This document shows positions 27,443 through 34,889 of a stretch of 63,133 nucleotides of DNA, piece by piece (the first letter of the stretch is position 1; the number at the start of each line of letters is the position of its first letter). This stretch comes from a virus: positions 1 to 63,133 of IMG/VR virus record IMGVR_UViG_3300013133_000004; one strand, given 5' to 3'. The notes beneath the pieces were generated by a model that saw only the letters and a program-made list of their open reading frames with translations, ran no database searches and was not told the origin of the DNA. The position numbers and the translations under genes are program-made.

Positions 27443-28756
27443 CTTGATGGTGTCGTACGGAGTTCTATTTACTGAACTTAAAGGACTGACTGTTTTCGAC
27501 ACGAAGGGGATCCTTCCGTGTGAGCGGTAAACATCAGTCAAGTCTTTGACGTAGAAGGACCAGGACGCGATTTCGTTTGACCGCTTGTAGTAGAAATACT
27601 GCCGGAAGCCGTCGTCTTCGTAGCGGGTGTAGCGTGCGGCGTAGGACGTCTTGTGCCAACCACTTCCCATTGTCGGACTTTGTGAAAAGCTGGACACGAC
27701 AGCCAACAACGCTTTCAGGCGTTTTGTGATCCGCAGCTTTTCCGGGTAACTTGTGCCGTATCCGCATTTCTGGATGATTTCCTGCGCCTGCTTGTACGTC
27801 ATTGGGCGCTCTTCTCCGGTTCGCATATTGCCCAGCATGTATTGCAGTCCGTCACGGTACCGGAAAGTCAGGTAGTGCTCTTTCCCTTGGAAGTAACTCG
27901 ATAGCCGTCCGGAGTTCTTTAACAAGTAAGCCAGTTGCGCATTCGTGTACGGGATGTTGCACACTTCCAGGATATGTTCGTAGTATGCGTCTTCGGACTT
28001 GTCGTAGGCTCCTTCGCACCATCTGGAACGATCGTTTGGGCAGCAGTGATTTACCAGACAGATTCCGCACACGTTTTTTCTAAACCGGTCCTTTTGTACC
28101 CGGGACTGTGCTGCCTCTTTTCTGGCTTCTATGTTCCGGTCTATTGCATCGAAATTTACAGACCCGACGGCGAGTCTCCTAGACGAGAAGCTGGTCTGGC
28201 CCGCGGTGTATATGGGGCTGATGAAGGTGTATCCTTCGAGCTGCATCTTGAGATGTTTCCAGCGCTCCAGTGTATCCATTATTTCTGAAGGTACGCGTTG
28301 TGTCTTTTGTGCTTGGTATATCTTCTTTATCTCGCAATGTAGTTCCGGATTTTCAACTTCGTTGAGACATTCGCTACACCCCAAGATCAGTTTGTGCGGC
28401 AGGGTACACGCGTCCTGTATGGTTTTCGGGTACATGAGTTTGTACTCCCCGTCTATGACGGCCGGGACTCGCTGTGCTTTCCCTTCTGTGAAACCCGGAG
28501 ACATGATGTTGATGTCGTCTGTGATGGTATATCCCTGTTGAGTATTGAAGCCGAAACGCAACACAGGAAAGAACGCATCGAGTGCGGGCGACTGTAGCAG
28601 TCTCTTGGCGTTTTCCGCCTTCAGCGTGTCGCGGAACAGGAAGTACAGGTTGCGCAGGGTGTCCATGCCGTTTCCTCTGTGCCTCCGCCAGGTTTCACGA
28701 CCGCTGAAGGCGTACGTGAATATCTTGTCGGGAATTTCGGCAGGTATATCAGCCAT
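27434..28756 (-). CDS. Cys-rich protein of the reverse transcriptase operon, unknown
   Basis: 440 aa; the ATG at 28756 overlaps the RT gene by 8 bp and has GGGAG upstream. Two Cys/His clusters are visible: LGCSECLNEVENPELHC (about 145-161) and CGICLVNHCCPNDRSRWC (about 243-260), both plausible zinc knuckles. The flanks are helical and basic (ARKEAAQSRVQKDRFRKN). The C-terminal part is aromatic and Tyr/Arg-rich (ARYTRYEDDGFRQYFYYKR). The family is unrecognised. Its tight linkage to the RT, and zinc clusters shared with both operon neighbours, suggest a nucleic-acid-binding partner or effector of the RT. Confidence 0.6.
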   Translation of the reverse strand: MADIPAEIPDKIFTYAFSGRETWRRHRGNGMDTLRNLYFLFRDTLKAENAKRLLQSPALDAFFPVLRFGFNTQQGYTITDDINIMSPGFTEGKAQRVPAVIDGEYKLMYPKTIQDACTLPHKLILGCSECLNEVENPELHCEIKKIYQAQKTQRVPSEIMDTLERWKHLKMQLEGYTFISPIYTAGQTSFSSRRLAVGSVNFDAIDRNIEARKEAAQSRVQKDRFRKNVCGICLVNHCCPNDRSRWCEGAYDKSEDAYYEHILEVCNIPYTNAQLAYLLKNSGRLSSYFQGKEHYLTFRYRDGLQYMLGNMRTGEERPMTYKQAQEIIQKCGYGTSYPEKLRITKRLKALLAVVSSFSQSPTMGSGWHKTSYAARYTRYEDDGFRQYFYYKRSNEIASWSFYVKDLTDVYRSHGRIPFVSKTVSPLSSVNRTPYDTIKSY

Positions 28757-29879
28757 GGAGTTCTTTCTCCCACGCTGGTTTGGCTTCCTGGAAGGCGACC
28801 ATCAGCTTGTTTCCCTTTTCGGGGTTGATGAACTGCACGAACCCTATTCGGCCTTGGAGGTAATCCATGAGAGCCTGCGGGGTTTTCTTACCGGCCTTCT
28901 TGTGCTGAGAACTCAAGCCGTGCCGGCTTGCATTGGTAATGATTGCACGTAACTTCCGGTATTCTTCCTTCGGGATGTTCAACTTTTTGTTGATGACTAT
29001 CCCGAGTACGCGTTTCCGAAAGTAGCTGTGCGGCGTACGTACCTTCTTTGCGTTTACGCGGTAACCGCATTCCCGGATGATTCCCCGCAGCCGGTACACG
29101 ATTGCAGTTCGGTCTTCCTGGGACAGGAGTTTCCCGCAGGTGATGATGAGGTCATCCGAGTACCGCGTGTAGCACCAGTTCCATGGCGGCGTCAGTCCTG
29201 CGGTCAGGTCCAGTTCTGCGAGGTAGCTCTTTATGGCGCCGTCTAGGCGCCGATCCGCTACCAGGTTGCAGATGGCTCCAGATGCGGGGCTGCCTTGAGG
29301 TATCACGTCTTTTTTCCGGGTTCCATCCGGACCTATGGACACTGTAGTCAAGTTGGAGAGCAGGTCGGATACGTAGTGGCTGTATCCTATTTCCTTGAAG
29401 CAGTTGCGTACCCAGGACTTCTTGGTTGAATGAAAGAAGTCCTTGAGGTCGATCTTGATGAACGTTCCGTACTTGGGACAGTCGTGCTTTTTCGGGGATA
29501 CAGCATTCGGAAAACTGTCGCAGATAGGACAAGGCCGCAGATGTTGCATGACTGCGGTTCGGATTGACCTCTGTTTACGGTATGCCGAAACGTGATCCCC
29601 CAGAGGTTCCTGCAACGGATTCAAGAGCCGCTTATTCAGGAGTTTCAAGGCACGCTTCATACTCCCCTGTGGGGCATGGATGATCCGGGTTTTGTTGTGT
29701 GCCTTGGGAATGGTCCACGACTTGTAGAGGGTGTTCCGGTGCAGTATCAAATGCCAGAGAGTCTTCGTCCGGTACTTCAGCAGACTGGCTAACGTGTAGT
29801 CGTCTACTACGGCTGGATTGGGGAGTCCGTCCGGGACGCTGATTTTCGTGACTGATGATTTTCCGAATCCAACAGGCAT
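28749..29879 (-). CDS. retron-type reverse transcriptase with zinc-knuckle insertion
   Basis: 376 aa. RT motifs appear in order: SIRTAV region, IKIDLKDFFHS with Asp144 (motif 3 type), IPQGSPASGAICNLV (193-207), the catalytic YSDD box at 240-243 (CYTRYSDDLI), GYRVNAKKV (282-290) and RVLGIVINKK (290-299), equivalent to the VTG/VN block of retron RTs. A C-terminal LQGRIGFVQFINPE matches the retron-type thumb. Between the first motifs sits an insertion CPICDSFPNAVSPKKHDCPKY (117-136) with C-x2-C...H-x-C spacing, which I would not expect in typical retron RTs. Group II-intron maturase and DGR types are less fitting. The ATG at 29879 overlaps the previous gene by 73 bp. The enzyme would make cDNA from an unknown template. 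Confidence 0.85.
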   Translation of the reverse strand: MPVGFGKSSVTKISVPDGLPNPAVVDDYTLASLLKYRTKTLWHLILHRNTLYKSWTIPKAHNKTRIIHAPQGSMKRALKLLNKRLLNPLQEPLGDHVSAYRKQRSIRTAVMQHLRPCPICDSFPNAVSPKKHDCPKYGTFIKIDLKDFFHSTKKSWVRNCFKEIGYSHYVSDLLSNLTTVSIGPDGTRKKDVIPQGSPASGAICNLVADRRLDGAIKSYLAELDLTAGLTPPWNWCYTRYSDDLIITCGKLLSQEDRTAIVYRLRGIIRECGYRVNAKKVRTPHSYFRKRVLGIVINKKLNIPKEEYRKLRAIITNASRHGLSSQHKKAGKKTPQALMDYLQGRIGFVQFINPEKGNKLMVAFQEAKPAWEKELHG

Positions 29880-30415
29880 TCTTCATCCCCTTTCTGTTTT
29901 GGGATATCCAGTGCGATTAACTCTCTGCACTTGCTGTCCGTGAGTTGGCACTCACCTGCGTATTTGTGCGACAGGTTTACGCACTGATAGCAAATGGATG
30001 GAATGATCATGTTCGGCGTGTACAGGCTGAGTTCGATCCCCTGGGCCTTTGCGGTTTTCAGGTAGGACCAGAGGTACCCTAGTTTTTTCTTGTACACGTA
30101 CGTAGGGATGACGATTCGTTTTTCATTGAGACGCGGCATGGCGTCCTCGATAGTTCTTCGGATCGTGTGGCGCGGCCTACTAGTCCTCGGTTCTGGGTTT
30201 CCAGTTTCTTCGATGACGATCTCTGCATCGCAGTCCATCTTCTCAAGGACGTCGAGCAACGCTTTGGGTGACTCGGCGACAAGCATGTACGGGAATACCC
30301 GCTTCCAGTAGTCGTTTTCGAAGAACGTAGAGGGGACGACGTACATCCGCTCGAACGGAAAGTACTCACGGTTTCGGAGTCGGCGCTGCCGAATCTTCAC
30401 GCAGTAAATATCCAT
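29807..30415 (-). CDS. Cys-containing protein upstream of reverse transcriptase, unknown
   Basis: 202 aa. The ATG at 30415 is preferred over an upstream in-frame start because GGAG sits in the tail of the previous gene at normal spacing and the longer form would overlap that gene by about 100 bp. The sequence has a helical/alpha-beta first half (VVPSTFFENDYWKRVFP), a basic middle (RTSRPRHTIRRTIE), and a C-terminal Cys cluster CYQCVNLSHKYAGECQLTDSKC (roughly 150-171) that could bind zinc. No family is recognised. It overlaps the RT gene by 73 bp, so the two are translationally linked. Confidence 0.55.
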   Translation of the reverse strand: MDIYCVKIRQRRLRNREYFPFERMYVVPSTFFENDYWKRVFPYMLVAESPKALLDVLEKMDCDAEIVIEETGNPEPRTSRPRHTIRRTIEDAMPRLNEKRIVIPTYVYKKKLGYLWSYLKTAKAQGIELSLYTPNMIIPSICYQCVNLSHKYAGECQLTDSKCRELIALDIPKQKGDEECLLDSENHQSRKSASRTDSPIQP

Positions 30416-30417
30416 GG

Positions 30418-31800
30418 CTACTCCAGTTTCACGATCCGCGAGCCCATCGCGGGGTGGGATTTTCGACCTCCTACCAGGACCCAGATGACGGGGCACGGCG
30501 GAAGCCACGCAGGACAAGGACCTCCAGGAGACTCGATGGGGGCTTCTCCGTCTGTGAGTATGATCACCACGTCCCAGCTTTTTCGCATGGGCGGGAGTTC
30601 CTGCACGGAGTTATCCATGCGGGTTTCCAGTCCGAGGATGTACTGGAACGGAGGATTGAAGTCTGTCCCCCCACATGAATACCTGTAGTGGTTTTTGAAC
30701 TTTTCCGGGTCTAGGTCGAGTTGCTCAACGTGTTGTACCGCGGCGTCAAAGTAGACGAGGGTGGCGCTGGCTCCTCTTTCGGCTTGCGAGATTCCTTGGA
30801 GCTCTCCCATGAAGGTCTGATAATCGTCATCCCCGATGGACCCCGAACTGTCTATCAGGACCGCCATGTTGAAGCTGAATTCCTTCTGATACCCGGTGTA
30901 CGGCTCTATCTCCCCGGTCAGCGCCAAGGGGAACAGCGCAGGATTGGGGTACGCGGAGCTCTCGGCGAGCTTCGATGACAGGGCCGTCTTCAGGTATCCT
31001 CGGAAGACTTGAGGCCACGGGACTTTTGGCTCTACGAAAATGCTGTCGATCCATGATTTCAGATGTGCGGGTACGGTTCCTCGGGATCTCTCGGTCTGCT
31101 CGATGGCTTTCTTGATGAGCATGTTGGATTCGCCGTGTGCAGTACTGATGATCCTCTCGATTTCCGCGTCTGTCAGATCCTGAAGAGGTACGTTGATTAC
31201 CGGATCCAGCATGGGTGCGGGACATTTCCCGACCAGGTCGGAAAACCACTGTGGGTAGGGCTTTCCAGGCTCCCAACCGTCGTTTTTCATGTCTTCCAGG
31301 AGTCGTGCGAGGTACTCCTCGAAGGTTTCACCTTTCGGGTACGGTTTCGGTTCTCGGTGTTCTGGGAGTCGGAATCGTTTGAACTCCTTTCCGTACGTCG
31401 AGAGTCCTGCCTCCTGTACGAAAGGTCGCAGAACCGTGTCATTAGCTGCCATGTCTGCGGCTGCGTTGACGATCTCGTGGATCTGCTCGTATTTCTTAGG
31501 GTCCGCCATTTGAAGGCGGATTCGAAGGATCCGCTCCAAGTGTTTCAGTACGAGGTGGGCGACCTCGTGCAAGACGACCAAGATCTGGAAGGCCCGCGGC
31601 TGTTCTTCATACCAATCGGAATCCCACAGGAACTTGTAGTGTCCCTCCTGGGTCAGCGTGACGGCACAGGTTTTCAGGTTCGGCACAGGCATTCGACCAC
31701 ACCCGTTCAACACTCTTCCGTAGAAGTTGTTGCCGGCGCGCGGATTGCAGGAGCAGAGCCACTGCAAAACGTCGTGCATAGCGTTAGCTTTACTTTCCAC
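30418..31800 (-). CDS. VWA domain protein with HExxH metallopeptidase-like segment (DUF2201 type)
   Basis: 460 aa from a GTG start with GGAG 6 nt upstream. An N-terminal region carries VVLHEVAHLVLKH (His78, Glu79, His82), the zinc signature of metallopeptidases and of DUF2201-like proteins. The C-terminal domain is VWA-like, with MAVLIDSSGSIGDD as the MIDAS motif (DxSxS) and TDGEAP near the end. Proteins of this kind act with MoxR-type AAA ATPases as metal-dependent chaperone pairs; a MoxR gene lies 3.6 kb away (33610-34842), separated by two genes on the other strand. It is the first gene of the leftward operon that ends with the RT module. Confidence 0.75.
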   Translation of the reverse strand: MESKANAMHDVLQWLCSCNPRAGNNFYGRVLNGCGRMPVPNLKTCAVTLTQEGHYKFLWDSDWYEEQPRAFQILVVLHEVAHLVLKHLERILRIRLQMADPKKYEQIHEIVNAAADMAANDTVLRPFVQEAGLSTYGKEFKRFRLPEHREPKPYPKGETFEEYLARLLEDMKNDGWEPGKPYPQWFSDLVGKCPAPMLDPVINVPLQDLTDAEIERIISTAHGESNMLIKKAIEQTERSRGTVPAHLKSWIDSIFVEPKVPWPQVFRGYLKTALSSKLAESSAYPNPALFPLALTGEIEPYTGYQKEFSFNMAVLIDSSGSIGDDDYQTFMGELQGISQAERGASATLVYFDAAVQHVEQLDLDPEKFKNHYRYSCGGTDFNPPFQYILGLETRMDNSVQELPPMRKSWDVVIILTDGEAPIESPGGPCPAWLPPCPVIWVLVGGRKSHPAMGSRIVKLE

Positions 31801-31817
31801 GGCTTTCTCCTTATACT
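31789..31817 (+). promoter_or_regulatory. candidate promoter TTTACT-17-TATACT
   Basis: TTTACT (31789-31794) and TATACT (31812-31817), spaced by 17 bp, face right toward the gene at 31846. The -10 is a close match and the -35 resembles TTTAGT at 895 and 5131. The start of the divergent VWA gene lies inside the element, so the two directions may be coordinated. Confidence 0.5.
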
Positions 31818-31845
31818 TTTAGCTGGTTGAGGACAGGAGGTTCTG

Positions 31846-32847
31846 ATGATCATCGACCAGACAAACGATACGGGTTACTCGCGACTCAAGGTCATGCTGA
31901 TGCAGTTTCCTGAGATGCGAGAAATGACCAAGACCGCAAACGTTGGTCCGGAGGAGTTTCAGGATCTTCCGGCTACGGCATTCGCGTGGCCCGGGTGTCG
32001 CCAGTTCCCGATTCACACGAGAGAACATGCCGCCATGTCCTTGGGGTACCGGAAGTTCGCGTCCGCGGTCCCGCAGGAAGTGGATATGATGTTGAAGAAG
32101 GCGGCGGAGCTCTACGAGATTGATACCAAAATATTCGACCAAACGGTGACGAAGCAGGCGTCCCAAGACCAGTGGCTTCTGCCCGAAAAGCAGCGGTTCA
32201 AGGTAGCCTCTGCCGGGGACGTCAAGTTCGCGGAGCGCGTGCTCCACGAGAAGTACGCAACCCTGTCTGTCGAAGACCGCACACAGGCGTTCTACCGGCT
32301 TTGCAAGTTTGCAGAGCAGTATGACGTTCCTCTGATGCCCGCCACGCACAAGCTCGCAGGCTTTACCATCACGAGTACGCGGATGCTGAAGTCGGCATTC
32401 GAATCTCGGGAGATGGCTGCCAAGAATCTCGGGTCAAATCTTGCCGCTGCCTACGAGAAGGTAGCGCAGATGTTCGACAACACGGATCCGTATCTGAAAG
32501 ATCGGTCGTACCAGCTCAAGCTAGCGTCTGAGCTTGCCCGACTGGACCGGGAGTCGGGAGTGGACCGCTTTTACGGCAAGTCGATTCCTGATCCGGTTCG
32601 AACGGTCTTCAATATGGACAAGCTCGCATCCGAGCACATCAAGATCGGGACCGGTATGTTGGCGAACAAGCAGCTCCTTTCGTCGCTCCCCCTGACCTTC
32701 TGGGAGGATGTTCTTGGTCCCGAGATCGCCCAGGAGATCGCCCCGTCTGGAGAAGTGAATCTCGAACTCTTGGAGCAGGTCCTGCCTACCCTGCCTGCGG
32801 ACATCAAGGCGACGGTCCAGCGCCAGCTGGCGGCGTACAACAAGTGA
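31846..32847 (+). CDS. hypothetical protein, helical, first of two-gene unit
   Basis: 333 aa with ribosome site GGACAGGAGG. It is mostly alpha-helical, Lys/Glu-rich, and carries repeated 'KxAxxYxxD/xFA' style helices (KKAAELYEID, CKFAEQYDVP, LASEHIKIG). No known motif is found. The gene ends in a GTGA overlap with the next. The location beside the terminase, MoxR and VWA genes is consistent with morphogenesis or a head-internal protein; nothing more can be said. Confidence 0.5.
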   Translation: MIIDQTNDTGYSRLKVMLMQFPEMREMTKTANVGPEEFQDLPATAFAWPGCRQFPIHTREHAAMSLGYRKFASAVPQEVDMMLKKAAELYEIDTKIFDQTVTKQASQDQWLLPEKQRFKVASAGDVKFAERVLHEKYATLSVEDRTQAFYRLCKFAEQYDVPLMPATHKLAGFTITSTRMLKSAFESREMAAKNLGSNLAAAYEKVAQMFDNTDPYLKDRSYQLKLASELARLDRESGVDRFYGKSIPDPVRTVFNMDKLASEHIKIGTGMLANKQLLSSLPLTFWEDVLGPEIAQEIAPSGEVNLELLEQVLPTLPADIKATVQRQLAAYNK

Positions 32848-33617
32848 CCTCCTCCCTCGAAATCCTCGTCCAGAAAGCACCCGTCTTCCAGAATTACCTG
32901 GTAAAGACGGCGTCCCGGGAGTCCACCGCGCGTCAGCTTCTGTTGAACAGCGAGGGACATGCGGCGGCGTCTCTCTATATGGCTGTGCGCGTTCTGTACG
33001 GGGTAGACATCCTGCACTGGGAGCCGGAAACGATCTGGATGACTTTGCAGCATGACGGGATCGAGCTTCCAGTAGTTTCGCGCAACAAGTTGATGGCGGC
33101 GATAACACTACAACTCAATCCGGCGTTCTATTGGGACAACATCGTCTTTCAGCATACGGTCCAGACACTCAACGACGAGTTGACCAACCCCGAGTCGATA
33201 CAGGAGTGCCATCCTGCGCATATGGCGTGGGCGGTACACGAGGCAGGGTTCATCCGGGGGTTGGACCCGCACGGTCACGAGATCCCGGAATTCGACGAGG
33301 ACGTGCAGTTGTATATCGCGGTCTGTCTCAAGCGAGCAGGTTTTTTGATTCCCCCTAAAGAACTCGACAGCGAGGAGATTCAAAAGACCTTGGATTGTCA
33401 GTACCCCGATTGCCGGTTACCGTTAGAAGCAAAATACGCACGTAGCGAGGTGCGCGAAGCCTGGAACAAACTGCCCAAGAACAGGCTCCAGCATACTGAG
33501 TTTGCTGAAGACTCTCTTGGGGTACAGTTGTCCAGGCTTGCGTCCTGCTACGTGTATGTCGAGATGAAGGCGGAAGAGCTGGCGTCTGAGATTAGTGACC
33601 TGAAGGTTACTACTTGA
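32844..33617 (+). CDS. hypothetical protein
   Basis: 257 aa beginning at a GTG that overlaps the upstream stop (GTGA), without a separate ribosome site, so it is probably translated by coupling. It is helical, with an aromatic, His-rich middle (HPAHMAWAVHEAGFIRG). A conserved-looking Cys pair occurs in DCQYPDCRLP. No family is recognised. The 3' end overlaps the convergent MoxR gene by 8 bp. It is expressed together with the preceding gene. Confidence 0.45.
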   Translation: MTSSLEILVQKAPVFQNYLVKTASRESTARQLLLNSEGHAAASLYMAVRVLYGVDILHWEPETIWMTLQHDGIELPVVSRNKLMAAITLQLNPAFYWDNIVFQHTVQTLNDELTNPESIQECHPAHMAWAVHEAGFIRGLDPHGHEIPEFDEDVQLYIAVCLKRAGFLIPPKELDSEEIQKTLDCQYPDCRLPLEAKYARSEVREAWNKLPKNRLQHTEFAEDSLGVQLSRLASCYVYVEMKAEELASEISDLKVTT

Positions 33618-34842
33618 GCCCGGAATCTACCCTCTTCTGTCCGTCGTCCGCGCGTTTGTGTATCTCGACCCATTCAGGGAATTTGTTCATGGCGATCATG
33701 AGCTTTTGTCGGTATTCGATAGCGTTGTTTTCCTTCGATATGGTGTTCAGTTGGGTAAAGATCGACATGGACATGTCCGGAGTGAGTGTCTTCAGGAAGA
33801 GGACGAAGTTTCGAGCAACCTCGTCTACCGGGGGCTGGTCCGCAAAGAGCATCATGAGCACCCCCTGCATAGCCTCGTGAAGAACTTCTTGCCGGCCGCT
33901 GTTGATGAGATCCACGATCTCGTCTTGCACTTTGGGGAACTTGAACAGTACTTCTCTGGGGTCAATGGATCGGTCTTCGTCTCTCAGGAACGCGACGAGT
34001 TGGTCGGCGTGTGGAAGACCGATAGACGCGGCGTAGCGCATCCGCGCAAAGTCGCTTGTCAGGTCCATCCGTTCTTTTTCCATGAGGTACATGTCGAGGG
34101 AAATCGTTTGGATGGTCGCGGGACACGCGTATTGTTTCTGTGCTTTCTGCCCCTTGAAGTCGTAGAACATCGTTGGGTGCTGTTCGTAGAATTTGGTGAG
34201 GAGCGGATGACACGGCCGCGCGTTGCCCAGTGCGTGAAGGTCTGTCTGGTGAAACTCAGGAGTGATTGCGTGGCGCTTCCAGACCTCGTAGCTCGGGATA
34301 GCGTAAAACATCTTCAGCCGTCGGCGGAGTGCCATGTTGCTTTCGATCTGTGTAACCGCGTATTGTGCTGTATTCGGGTTCATCAGCCCAAGAACGAGGC
34401 AGTCATCCGGAAGCTTGTAGTTGAACATTTGACGATCTTCGATCAAAGAGAAGAACATGCTGATCGCGTGTTGCAACCCCTGGTTGATTTCGTCAAATAC
34501 CAGAATGGCCTTCTCCCCTGGTTTAGGGAAGACGGACGGCAGGACAATGTCGAAGAAACCCCGGTCCTGATGTTTCACGGACGGGATACCCGCGCTCATC
34601 AGGCCCCAGTGTGCGGTTCGGACGTCGCAGATCTTTGCTCCGTATTCCCGGCTGAGTTGTCCACACAGTTGGCTCTTCCCGATGCCGGCCTCCCCGACCA
34701 CGAGGATGGCGCCGCGGTGCTGGTTGTACTTCCACGTCAGGACTATCTGTTTCTTGATTTCTTCGATGCTTGCCCGGGGAATACTGTACAGGTCCGCGTA
34801 CTTCTGGTCGTTCTGGTCGTGTTCCGGTTCTTTCTTTGCCAT
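33610..34842 (-). CDS. MoxR-like AAA+ ATPase
   Basis: 410 aa with ribosome site GAGGAG. Walker A GEAGIGKS at residues 50-57, Walker B AILVFDEINQ near 112-121, then sensor/arginine-finger elements (LMNPNTAQY, ESNMALRRRLKMF), as in the MoxR subfamily. The C-terminal 150 residues are helical. MoxR ATPases work with VWA proteins in assembly or activation of other proteins; a matching VWA/HExxH gene is at 30418-31800. In phages such pairs are near head or tail genes, and this one abuts the terminase gene. Confidence 0.8.
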   Translation of the reverse strand: MAKKEPEHDQNDQKYADLYSIPRASIEEIKKQIVLTWKYNQHRGAILVVGEAGIGKSQLCGQLSREYGAKICDVRTAHWGLMSAGIPSVKHQDRGFFDIVLPSVFPKPGEKAILVFDEINQGLQHAISMFFSLIEDRQMFNYKLPDDCLVLGLMNPNTAQYAVTQIESNMALRRRLKMFYAIPSYEVWKRHAITPEFHQTDLHALGNARPCHPLLTKFYEQHPTMFYDFKGQKAQKQYACPATIQTISLDMYLMEKERMDLTSDFARMRYAASIGLPHADQLVAFLRDEDRSIDPREVLFKFPKVQDEIVDLINSGRQEVLHEAMQGVLMMLFADQPPVDEVARNFVLFLKTLTPDMSMSIFTQLNTISKENNAIEYRQKLMIAMNKFPEWVEIHKRADDGQKRVDSGLK

Positions 34843-34889
34843 CGTTCTCCTCTTGTGGCCTTTGTAGCTATTCGCTATTTTGAGGGTGT

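Noticed and set aside
29807-29960. Retron msr-msd RNA upstream of the RT
   Set aside because: This stretch is coding for the 202-aa protein and no clear paired inverted repeats were found by eye; not excluded by computation.
28749-30415. Diversity-generating retroelement
   Set aside because: The RT has IPQGSPAS instead of the DGR type SQ motif, and no template/variable repeat pair or Avd-like gene was seen near it.
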